From positions 1 to 6,290 of the forward strand of contig DATDRS010000301.1 in NCBI GenBank assembly GCA_035291605.1: 6,290 nucleotides of DNA, written 5' to 3'. Positions 1 to 5,394 of this stretch are shown in pieces. A program made the translations under genes and the position numbers. The notes under the pieces are model-generated. The model had not been told where the DNA came from. It made no database searches and saw only the letters and a list, made by a program, of their open reading frames with translations. Positions within the stretch are counted from its first letter, which is position 1. Every line of letters starts with the position of its first letter. The DNA comes from DATDRS01 sp035291605. Lineage in GTDB: Bacteria; Chloroflexota; Anaerolineae; Anaerolineales; UBA6663.

Positions 1-1364
1 GCGAGGGTTTTCAACAGCAGCCGCAGGGAGGCGAGGTATTGGGCTTGCAAGGCTTGCGGGTCGAGCGGCTTCACCCGTTCGAGCGCCGCGCCTTCCAAAT
101 CCAGTGAGAGCAGATGCCCAAGATAGGGATACACGTCGAGCATCGCCTCGCCAAACAACTCTTCAGTCCTGGATTTGAGCGCAGCGTGCGCTTCAGGCTC
201 GCCCGCCGCCGCCGGGACTCCGATCAACGAGCGGAGCACGTCGAGCAGCAAGTGATAGGCCAGCCCCTGGCCGTAGGAGAGGCAGTGGCCTTCGGCCCAT
301 TGGAGGTTGGAAGTTGGAGGTTGGAAGTTAGAGGGCGGGATTTGGGCATTGGGGTTTGGGATTTGCCCTTCCGCTGCTTTTTTCCACTCAGCGATCAGGC
401 GGGTCTTGCCGAGGCCGGCTTCGCCGATGATGGCGACGGCGCGGCCCAGCCCCCCTTGCACTGCGGCGCTGGCCTTAAGCGCGGACTGCAACTCGGCGTC
501 GCGCCCGACCATCGGGCTTTCGAGTCCGGCGAGGCCGCGCACCCGGCCCGGCGCGGCCTTGACCGCGCGGACCTCGTACACGCGCACGGGTTCGGCCTTG
601 CCCTTCACCTCGATCAGGCCGAGGTCGGCGCAGTCGAACACGGGCGCAATAAAGCGGTAGGTGTTCTCCGAGATCAGCGCGGACATGGGGCGCGCGGCCG
701 ATTGCATGCGCGCGGCGAGGTTCACGGCGTCGCCCATCGCCGTGTACTCGAACTTGAGGTTGCTGCCCACATCGCCGACGACGACCGGCCCGGTGTTCAG
801 GCCGACGCGCATTTGAAATTCAATGTTGTGCCTGGGGCGCGCCTCGTCCGCGTACCGGCGCACTGCCTCCAGCAAATCCAGCGCGGCGCGCACGGCCCGC
901 GCCGGGTCGTCCTCGTGCGCGACCGGCGCGCCGAAGAAGGCCAGGATCGCATCGCCCAGCAGACGCGCGATCGTCCCCTCGTATCGGTAGATCGTCGGGG
1001 AGATGCGGTCGAAGGCGCGGTTCATAATGTTCGTCCAGTCCTCGGGGTCAAAGCGTTCCGCGAGGGTCGTGGAGCCGACGACGTCGGCGAAGAGGCAGGT
1101 GACGATCTTGCGCTCCCCGGCCAGGTGCGCGGCGCGCATCTTCTGCGCGAGCGGCTCCGGCGTGGCGGCGGCGACGCGGTTGAAGCGCGCTTCTTCCACG
1201 GGAGTGCTCGCAGCGGAGACGGGCTGGCCGCAGTTCATGCAGAACCGCGCGCCGGCGGGCAGCTCGCTCTGGCAGTTGGAGCAGCGGTTGCCGAGCGGCG
1301 CGCCGCAGTTCAGGCAGAATTTCGCGTGGCCGGGATTCTCAGCCGCACATTTGGGACATTGCAT
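1..1364 (-). CDS. Double zinc ribbon / class III nucleotide cyclase / ATPase signalling protein (C-terminus beyond the window)
   Basis: Reading leftwards from ATG at 1364-1362, the frame stays open for 454 codons to the window edge, so the C-terminus is missing. A good Shine-Dalgarno (AAGGAG, 1378-1373) sits 8 nt before the start. Residues 3-45 hold four CxxC pairs (C3/C6, C17/C20, C28/C31, C42/C45), a double zinc ribbon. Residues about 84-268 are a class III adenylate/guanylate cyclase domain: metal aspartates D94 (LFADVVGST) and D138 (LLGDAILAFFG), and N215/R219 in GDAVNLAAR. The canonical base-selecting lysine position appears to be R134, so the cyclised nucleotide is uncertain. A P-loop ATPase of the AAA/STAND type follows, with Walker A GEAGLGKT at 314-321. 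Family members usually end in a long TPR region, here off the window. Residues 334-355 are encoded by a DNA heptad array. The protein probably acts in the cytoplasm as a signal-responsive cyclase. Confidence 0.93.
   Translation of the reverse strand, partial: MQCPKCAAENPGHAKFCLNCGAPLGNRCSNCQSELPAGARFCMNCGQPVSAASTPVEEARFNRVAAATPEPLAQKMRAAHLAGERKIVTCLFADVVGSTTLAERFDPEDWTNIMNRAFDRISPTIYRYEGTIARLLGDAILAFFGAPVAHEDDPARAVRAALDLLEAVRRYADEARPRHNIEFQMRVGLNTGPVVVGDVGSNLKFEYTAMGDAVNLAARMQSAARPMSALISENTYRFIAPVFDCADLGLIEVKGKAEPVRVYEVRAVKAAPGRVRGLAGLESPMVGRDAELQSALKASAAVQGGLGRAVAIIGEAGLGKTRLIAEWKKAAEGQIPNPNAQIPPSNFQPPTSNLQWAEGHCLSYGQGLAYHLLLDVLRSLIGVPAAAGEPEAHAALKSRTEELFGEAMLDVYPYLGHLLSLDLEGAALERVKPLDPQALQAQYLASLRLLLKTL
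300..369. repeat. Ten-unit heptanucleotide array inside the cyclase gene
   Basis: On the plus strand this stretch divides without a gap into ten 7-bp units. The first five follow TTGGARG or close to it, and the last five drift to TTGGGNT-like forms. In the cyclase reading frame 21 bp gives seven residues, so the protein shows a matching 7-residue repeat beginning at Q334, Q341 and Q348 (QIPNPNA, QIPPSNF, QPPTSNL). It lies just after the Walker A helix in a region likely to be a surface loop, and it keeps the frame open. Base composition and the Pro/Asn/Gln/Ser-rich peptide differ from the flanking protein, which supports insertion or local expansion. Confidence 0.9.
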
Positions 1365-1411
1365 AAACAGTTCTCCTTGACCAGAGGGCAGGGCTGAACT
1401 TTAGTGCGCCC

Positions 1412-1417
1412 ATTATA
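1412..1417 (-). promoter_or_regulatory. Probable -10 box of the cyclase gene
   Basis: The minus strand reads a perfect TATAAT here, about 48 nt upstream of the cyclase start and ahead of its Shine-Dalgarno. No good -35 lies at 16-18 nt (the minus strand reads about AATGCG at 1440-1435), so an activator may be needed. TTGACC lies directly against the -10 and is not in -35 position. Confidence 0.5.
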
Positions 1418-1465
1418 GGTCAAAGTTATCCGAACGCATTAACGCTTCGCAGATGCTTTTGGGCG

Positions 1466-1471
1466 TACAAT
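1466..1471 (+). promoter_or_regulatory. Probable -10 box of the response regulator gene; leaderless transcript likely
   Basis: TACAAT ends 6 nt before the ATG at 1478, so transcription would begin at or next to the start codon. No Shine-Dalgarno is visible upstream, which agrees with a leaderless mRNA. No convincing -35 is present. An AACGCWTT-like direct repeat (1433-1447) lies where a -35 or an activator site would be. Confidence 0.45.
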
Positions 1472-1477
1472 ACCCCC

Positions 1478-2110
1478 ATGTTGCGCGTCCTGATCGCCTC
1501 CCCCTACCCGGCCATGCGCGTCGGGTTGCATGCCTTGTTGGAAGACGCCGGCCGGGGCGTGGCGACGGTGGTGGGAGAAGCCGATTCGGTGGAGGTGGCT
1601 CTGGAGTGGACACGCGCAACCCAGCCACAGGTCGTGTTCTTTGATTTGGCCCTTGACCCTGACGACGAATTGAGCGGCTTGTGGCGGCTGCGGCAGGCTT
1701 ACCCCTCGGCGGCGGTCCTGGCCCTCGCGGACTCGAACAGGGACAGCCGGATGCTGACGGCGTTGCAGGCCGGCGCGCGAGGCTGCCTTCCCAAAACGGC
1801 GACCGGCCCCGAATTGATCGAGGCAGCTCAGGGCATCCTCGACGGCGAACCCATCCTGCCCGCCTCGGCGACGGCGGCGCTGCTGGAACAATTGCGCGGC
1901 GACCGCCCCACCGAGACCCTGACCCCGCGCGAGTCTGAGGTGTTGCGCCACGTGGCTGCTGGGCTGACAAACAAGGCTATCGCGCTGAGGCTGGGCATCA
2001 GCGAGCATACGGTCAAGTTCCATTTAGGTTCGGCGATGAGCAAGCTCGGCGCGGCCTCGCGGGCCGAAGCGGTGGCCGTGGCGATGAGGCGGGGGTTGAT
2101 TTCGGTGTAG
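1478..2110 (+). CDS. NarL/LuxR-family response regulator with degenerate receiver
   Basis: This 210-residue protein has the usual two-domain size. Residues 1-120 form a receiver: the phospho-acceptor fits D56 (VVFFDLAL) and the conserved lysine fits K106 (CLPK). Residues about 147-210 are a GerE/LuxR helix-turn-helix (LTPRESEVLRHVAAGLTNK, then GISEHTVKFHL). The receiver is atypical. The acidic pair that normally binds Mg near residues 8-9 (ADDHP in relatives) is S8-P9 here, and the switch Thr/Ser position appears to be A84. Phosphorylation by a normal kinase route is therefore doubtful, although D56 remains. No histidine kinase is adjacent. The divergent cyclase gene and the downstream protease gene are possible targets. 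The start was chosen because IASPYPAMRVGL aligns with the normal receiver N-terminus. The function as a DNA-binding regulator is firm; the signal is unknown. Confidence 0.93.
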   Translation: MLRVLIASPYPAMRVGLHALLEDAGRGVATVVGEADSVEVALEWTRATQPQVVFFDLALDPDDELSGLWRLRQAYPSAAVLALADSNRDSRMLTALQAGARGCLPKTATGPELIEAAQGILDGEPILPASATAALLEQLRGDRPTETLTPRESEVLRHVAAGLTNKAIALRLGISEHTVKFHLGSAMSKLGAASRAEAVAVAMRRGLISV

Positions 2111-2111
2111 G

Positions 2112-2131
2112 GGTAAACCTACGTGTTTGCC
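2112..2131 (+). other. Small hairpin after the response regulator gene
   Basis: GGTAAAC and GTTTGCC pair over 7 bp (one G-U) around a 6-nt loop directly after the stop codon. There is no T-tract, so it is at best a weak terminator or an mRNA 3'-end structure. Confidence 0.3.
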
Positions 2132-2166
2132 TGGTGGCAGGTCAGAACCACCCATGGACGCAGATG

Positions 2167-2215
2167 GCCCTCCTCCCCTTTCGGCTAGCCTGTTTAGCGC
2201 CAGATGGAGGAGGGC
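2167..2215. repeat. 10-bp perfect inverted repeat in the regulator-protease intergenic region
   Basis: GCCCTCCTCC (2167-2176) and GGAGGAGGGC (2206-2215) are exact reverse complements 29 nt apart. Each is preceded by CAGATG (2161 and 2201). The repeat lies upstream of the protease promoter. It could be a regulator site or a folded RNA; nothing in the sequence decides between these. Confidence 0.5.
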
Positions 2216-2228
2216 GGGGCGGGGGTGA

Positions 2229-2248
2229 GATGCTATGCTGTGAGCATC
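2229..2248 (+). promoter_or_regulatory. Extended -10 promoter of the protease gene overlapped by a palindrome
   Basis: TGC followed by TATGCT (2231-2239) fits an extended -10 element. No good -35 is present. The -10 sits inside GATGCT (2229-2234) and AGCATC (2243-2248), a 6-bp inverted repeat that could be an operator. Transcription would start near 2246, leaving a purine-rich leader with no classic Shine-Dalgarno before the ATG at 2278. Confidence 0.4.
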
Positions 2249-2277
2249 AACTAGAAGAGAAAGAGAGATAGATCAAG

Positions 2278-3159
2278 ATGAGCGAACTTCAGAAATTCTC
2301 AGATGGTTTCGCGGCAGCGGTGGAGAAAGCCGGACAGTCGGTTGTCACCGTGGATGCGCGGGGGCGGTTCCCGGCGACCGGCGTGATCTGGAGCGCGGAC
2401 GGCGAGATTCTCACCGCCGATCATGTGGTTCAGCGCGACGAAAACATCAAGGTGACCCTGCCGGACGGCAAGGAGTACAGCGCGGCGCTCAAAGGGCGCG
2501 ACCCGGCGAGCGACCTGGCGCTCCTGAAGATTGACGCTGCCGGCCTGGCGCTGCCGGGGTTCGCGGAGGCAGTGAAGGTCGGACACCTGGTCTTCGCCGT
2601 CGGCCGCCCGGACGATCTGCAGGCGACGTTGGGGAGCGTAGTCGCCGTGGGGGGGCCGGTGCGCGGGCGGCATCGCTGGCTGGAGACCTACATCCAGTCG
2701 GATGTGACGATGTACCCCGGCTTCTCCGGCGGCCCGTTGGTGGATGCGAGCGGGCGCGTGCTCGGCCTCAACAGCAGCGCGCTGGCGCGCGGCGCGAGCC
2801 TCGCCATTCCGGCGGCGGCTGCGCGCGCTGTGGCCGACGCCCTGCGCCGGGATGGGCGGGTGAAGCGCGGTTTCCTCGGCGTAAGCACCCAGCCGGTGAT
2901 GCTGGCGGAGGCCGTCGCCGCCCGGCTGAACCAGCCGAGCGGGTTGATGGTTATCGGCCTGGAAAAGGACGGCCCGGCGGAGAAGGGCGGGTTGATGCAG
3001 GGCGACGTGCTGGTGGGCGTGCGGGGCGAGGCCGTGGCTGACATCGAGGACCTGCAGAACGCTCTTGGCGCGGAGACAGTGGGCAAGCTGGTGACGGTGA
3101 AAGTCGTCCGGGGCGGGGAGGTCAAGGAGATCAGCGTGACGGTGGGCGAACGCCCGTAG
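2278..3159 (+). CDS. HtrA-like (S1C) trypsin-fold serine protease with one PDZ domain, no export signal
   Basis: The protein has 293 residues. Residues about 8-190 are a trypsin-like domain with the complete triad: H49 (TADHVV), D79 (SDLALLKI) and S150 (GFSGGPL, where relatives often have GNSGGP). Residues about 197-290 are a PDZ domain starting at RGFLGV, which in this family recognises exposed C-termini or gates the protease. HtrA/Deg proteins normally carry a signal peptide or membrane anchor and act outside the membrane. Here the N-terminus (MSELQKFSDGF) is polar and no hydrophobic segment is seen, so a cytoplasmic location is inferred. An upstream start cannot rescue a signal peptide easily, because the leader is short and purine-rich. 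It lies 167 nt behind the response regulator gene, has a candidate promoter of its own and ends at a strong terminator. The fold and catalysis are firm; the substrate is unknown. Confidence 0.93.
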   Translation: MSELQKFSDGFAAAVEKAGQSVVTVDARGRFPATGVIWSADGEILTADHVVQRDENIKVTLPDGKEYSAALKGRDPASDLALLKIDAAGLALPGFAEAVKVGHLVFAVGRPDDLQATLGSVVAVGGPVRGRHRWLETYIQSDVTMYPGFSGGPLVDASGRVLGLNSSALARGASLAIPAAAARAVADALRRDGRVKRGFLGVSTQPVMLAEAVAARLNQPSGLMVIGLEKDGPAEKGGLMQGDVLVGVRGEAVADIEDLQNALGAETVGKLVTVKVVRGGEVKEISVTVGERP

Positions 3160-3205
3160 GGGCGGGCTTCACCTGTGCCTGCGGCCCAGGCAAACCCACC
3201 CGTTC

Positions 3206-3276
3206 AGGTGCGGCGCGCTTCTGCCCTCTTCGCTTTGCGCGAAAGGGGGTGCGGAAGCGCGTCGCACCTTTTATTT
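3206..3276 (+). terminator. Rho-independent terminator after the protease gene
   Basis: The arms at 3206-3221 (AGGTGCGGCGCGCTTC) and 3254-3269 pair over 16 positions with a single G-U. The inner part folds further (CCCTCTTCGC at 3224-3233 against GCGAAAGGGG), and TTTTATTT follows the outer arm. The T-tract is on the plus-strand side, so it serves the protease transcript. Confidence 0.8.
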
Positions 3277-3289
3277 GGGGGGAAAGGAA

Positions 3290-3314
3290 CCCGCCGGACG
3301 TTTAGTCCGGCGGG
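3290..3314 (-). terminator. Hairpin terminator of the DUF5679 gene
   Basis: CCCGCCGGAC (3290-3299) and GTCCGGCGGG (3305-3314) are perfect arms around a 5-nt loop. It begins 6 nt past the stop codon of the minus-strand gene. On that strand it is followed by TTCCTTTCC, a broken T-tract, so it is a moderate terminator. There is no T-tract on the plus side. Confidence 0.6.
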
Positions 3315-3320
3315 GGCGTG

Positions 3321-3512
3321 CTAGCTGCTTTTCGAGGGGAGGAACTTGGTCATCGTCGTCCCGCAGACCGGGCACTTGCCCTTGGCCGCGGGTTTGCCAT
3401 TCTTGGTCGTCACCACCTGGACTTCGGTCATTTTCCGGGTGGCCTTGCACTTGACGCAGTAGGCTTCGACTTCGGCCGGAGCCTGGGTGGAAGCAGTGTC
3501 GGGTAGGGCCAT
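3321..3512 (-). CDS. DUF5679 small zinc-ribbon protein
   Basis: This is a 63-residue protein. An Ala/Thr/Pro-rich, probably flexible N-terminus (1-16) precedes one zinc ribbon with C19/C22 (YCVKCKATRKM) and C47/C50 (GKCPVCGT), separated by a short beta-hairpin region containing KNGKPAAKG. This pattern matches DUF5679, a family of short proteins of unknown function seen in Actinomycetota and Chloroflexota. Nucleic-acid or protein binding is a guess from the fold. A strong Shine-Dalgarno (AAGGAG, 3526-3521) lies 8 nt upstream of the ATG at 3512, which supports both the start and that the gene is real. The plus-strand reading of the same interval is a shadow. It is convergent with the protease gene and divergent from the hydrolase gene. 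Confidence 0.9.
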   Translation of the reverse strand: MALPDTASTQAPAEVEAYCVKCKATRKMTEVQVVTTKNGKPAAKGKCPVCGTTMTKFLPSKSS

Positions 3513-3638
3513 GATAATTTCTCCTTTAGCACCTGACGGTTGAGGGGCGGGGCCAGCGCTTTCTACCCCTGCCGGGTGAGGATGCTACCATACGCCCATA
3601 GAGCGTGCAAGGTGACAATAAACCATTTGTTCTAAAAT

Positions 3639-3668
3639 TTGACTTTGGAGCGTCGGATGTGTTATAAG
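3639..3668 (+). promoter_or_regulatory. Sigma-70-type promoter of the metallo-hydrolase gene
   Basis: TTGACT (3639-3644) and TATAAG (3663-3668) are 18 nt apart, and TG precedes the -10 by one base (TGTTATAAG), giving an extended -10. Transcription would start near 3675, about 35 nt before the ATG. No equally clear promoter is seen for the minus-strand DUF5679 gene in the same 197-bp divergent interval. Confidence 0.7.
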
Positions 3669-3709
3669 CGCGAAGTCGCTCATTTCATGCGTCAGACACA
3701 GGTCAGTTC

Positions 3710-4543
3710 ATGCTCAGAGAACGGGTTTCCGACGAAGTTTACATTTTTACTAGCGAGGTTTACGCCCAGGTGACGTCCGGGGTGGTCATCGGCCCGGAAT
3801 GGGCGGTGCTCATTGATACCCTGGCTTTCCCTGTGGAGACGCTCGAAATCAAGGACTTTATCGAAAACCGGCTAGGGACGAGGGTGAGATACGTGGTCCA
3901 GACCCACTACCACGCCGATCATACCAATGGGACGTGCTTTTTCCCCGGCGCAGAGGTAGTCGCTCACCGGTTGTGCCGCGAGCGGCTCGACACGGTGGGC
4001 CGCAAGGGGCTGGCGCGGGCCAAAGAGCTGTCTCCGGAATTGGCCCGGTTGGAGGTCGTCCTGCCGGCCGTTCTGCTCGCCAACGGCCCCCTCCAGCTTC
4101 ACCTCGGCAAGAAGACGCTCCAGTTGTTCCCCACTCCCGGCCACTCGCCAGACTCGATCTCGGCTTTACTGAAAGAGGATCGCATCCTGTTCGCCGGGGA
4201 CATGATGATGCCGCTGCCCTATCTGGTGGACGGCGACATGGACGATATGATCCGCTCGCTGCAATGCATCCCGACCATGGGGCTGGAGAACGTGGTGCAG
4301 GGGCATGGGGAGGTGATCTTGCGCGGCGAGATTGACGAGGCGGTGAAGTCCAACCTGAAATACCTGGACAACCTGCGCAGGAAAGTAGGGTCCGTTGTCA
4401 AAAGGAAGAAGCCGCGCGAGGCGGTGCGCAATATCGCCATCGAGAGTTGCGGCAAAAGCCGCATCCCGCTCAATGGGCTGGTGAGCCAACTGCACCTGGC
4501 CAACTGCCTGGCGTTGTATGACCGGCTGGCAGTTAGCGGGTAG
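3710..4543 (+). CDS. Metallo-beta-lactamase-fold hydrolase
   Basis: This 277-residue protein has the full metal-binding set of the family: H66, H68, D70 and H71 in THYHADHTNG, H145 in TPGHSPDS, D164 in LFAGDM and H199 in VVQGHG. This predicts a two-metal hydrolase of the glyoxalase II/quinoprotein-relay type. The natural substrate cannot be told from sequence. There is no signal peptide, so it is likely cytoplasmic. Residues about 220-277 form a basic C-terminal extension (VKRKKPREAVRN) that may be a helical subunit contact. The ribosome site is weak (AGG 7 nt before the ATG); the start is kept because the promoter lies just upstream and no other in-frame start fits. The last residues and the TAG stop (4541-4543) are written by a heptad array, so the natural C-terminus may have been altered. 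Confidence 0.92.
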   Translation: MLRERVSDEVYIFTSEVYAQVTSGVVIGPEWAVLIDTLAFPVETLEIKDFIENRLGTRVRYVVQTHYHADHTNGTCFFPGAEVVAHRLCRERLDTVGRKGLARAKELSPELARLEVVLPAVLLANGPLQLHLGKKTLQLFPTPGHSPDSISALLKEDRILFAGDMMMPLPYLVDGDMDDMIRSLQCIPTMGLENVVQGHGEVILRGEIDEAVKSNLKYLDNLRRKVGSVVKRKKPREAVRNIAIESCGKSRIPLNGLVSQLHLANCLALYDRLAVSG

Positions 4544-4628
4544 CAGAGAGCAGATGGCGGATGGCAGATGGCGTATTATATATTCCGTTGCCATCGGCTA
4601 TCAGCCATAAGCCATCAGCGATAAGCCA
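4525..4628. repeat. Inverted pair of heptad arrays bridging the hydrolase and RNase H genes
   Basis: The left arm (4525-4573) divides into seven phased 7-mers drifting to GATGGCR. The right arm (4590-4624, plus GCCA to 4628) divides into five phased 7-mers of the form GCYATNA, which is the reverse complement of the left type. A 16-bp AT-rich core (4574-4589, TATTATATATT then CCGTT) separates them. Mismatches fall mostly at fixed unit positions. The transcript would form an imperfect hairpin. The left arm contains the hydrolase stop codon and the right arm abuts the RNase H start codon. Confidence 0.88.
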
Positions 4629-5165
4629 ATGACGGTCCAGGAAATTCTCGAGGCCATCGCCGCCTTGACGGAAGTCGAGCGCCTGGACTTGCTTTCGCGG
4701 TTGCGCGAGATTTACGCGGCTGAGCCGCGCCCCGCGCCGCTGGATAGGGCGGTGAGCGGGGATTGGGAACGCCGCGCCGACTTCATGCTCGTGTTCGACG
4801 GCGGGAGCCAGGGCAATCCCGGCCCGGCCTATGGCAGTTACGCGATTGTTGACGATAAAGGAGAGGTCAAAGTCGAGCGCCTGTCGTTCGACGTGCCGCT
4901 GACGAATAACGAGGCGGAGTATCACACCCTGCTGGCTGCCATCCGCGCCCTCCAGCGCCGGGTCGGCGGGCGCGCCGGGCGTGTCGTCGTCGTCGTGCGC
5001 GGGGACAGCCAGCTGGTGATTGAACAAGTCTCCGGAAACTGGCAGGCCAAAGAACCGCGTATGCGCCAACTCGCGGACGAAGCCCGGCAGTTGCTCGGCA
5101 AATTCAAGCGCTACCGGCTGATCTGGCAGCCCCGCGAGGACACGGTGAGGATGTTGGGGCATTGA
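4629..5165 (+). CDS. RNase HI-like protein with N-terminal helical extension and missing fourth acidic residue
   Basis: This 178-residue protein starts with a charged helical segment (1-30, MTVQEILEAIAALTEVERL). An RNase H fold (52-170) follows: D57 in FDGGSQGNPGP, E97 in NNEAEYHTLLAAI and D126 in VRGDSQLV are three catalytic acids. NWQAKEPRM matches the conserved region after the third. The usual fourth acid (PREEN..AD) is not found: the sequence ends PREDTVRMLGH and stops. Either this subfamily uses another residue, such as E170, D171 or the terminal H178, or the C-terminus was cut. The role would be cleavage of RNA in RNA-DNA hybrids. The start codon directly follows a heptad array and no Shine-Dalgarno is present. 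An internal start at M53 is possible but would drop the conserved-looking N-terminal helix. It lies 85 nt behind the hydrolase gene, so co-transcription is likely. Confidence 0.87.
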   Translation: MTVQEILEAIAALTEVERLDLLSRLREIYAAEPRPAPLDRAVSGDWERRADFMLVFDGGSQGNPGPAYGSYAIVDDKGEVKVERLSFDVPLTNNEAEYHTLLAAIRALQRRVGGRAGRVVVVVRGDSQLVIEQVSGNWQAKEPRMRQLADEARQLLGKFKRYRLIWQPREDTVRMLGH

Positions 5166-5201
5166 GAAGATTGGGCGATTGGGTCATTGAGTTACTGGAG
5201 T
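5161..5201. repeat. Octanucleotide array at the 3' end of the RNase H gene
   Basis: After ATTGAGAAG come ATTGGGCG, ATTGGGTC, ATTGAGTT and ACTGGAGT: a phased series of about 8 bp with consensus ATTGGGNN. The first unit contains the TGA stop (5163-5165) of the RNase H gene. The unit length differs from the 7-bp arrays elsewhere in the window, but the look is similar. Confidence 0.65.
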
Positions 5202-5240
5202 GCATCTCAAATAGGCCCCAGAGATTAGAGATGGCAATCC

Positions 5241-5270
5241 TTGACTTGGCTTCTCGATTTATGGCATAAT
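5241..5270 (+). promoter_or_regulatory. Sigma-70-type promoter of the T-box/alaX transcript
   Basis: TTGACT (5241-5246) and CATAAT (5265-5270) are 18 nt apart. Transcription would start near 5277, just ahead of the first T-box stem, which is where a T-box promoter should lie. Confidence 0.75.
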
Positions 5271-5394
5271 CCAGCACAACAGAACATCGGCGTTGATGGA
5301 AACGAGTAGGCCGGGGGGACCCCCCAGAGAGTCTGGCGCAAAGTGGTGTGAGCCGGACGGGTCAGCCCGACTGAAAATCCTTCCGGAGCCGCGA

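Noticed and set aside
300..369. Possible CRISPR-like array
   Set aside because: The units are 7 bp and contiguous, with no spacers and no cas genes.
114..1397. Long plus-strand open frame of 427 codons opposite the cyclase gene
   Set aside because: It is the antisense shadow of a GC-rich gene. Its protein is Arg/Ala/Gly/His-rich without any domain, while the minus strand encodes clear zinc ribbon, cyclase and Walker motifs.
1413..2043. Minus-strand open frames over the response regulator
   Set aside because: They are low-complexity Arg/Pro-rich shadows with no motif or ribosome site. The plus strand has an unmistakable LuxR helix-turn-helix.
3318..3506. Plus-strand open frame opposite the DUF5679 gene
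   Set aside because: The minus strand has two CxxC pairs and a strong Shine-Dalgarno; the plus reading has neither.
4533..5162. 209-codon minus-strand open frame over the RNase H gene
   Set aside because: It runs into the repeat array and has no recognisable domain. The plus strand carries the RNase H motifs.
5376..5382. Ser (TCC) or Asn (AAT) as T-box specifier
   Set aside because: The T-box UGGU predicts discriminator A73, whereas tRNA-Ser and tRNA-Asn normally have G73; the spacing to GGAG also favours ATC.
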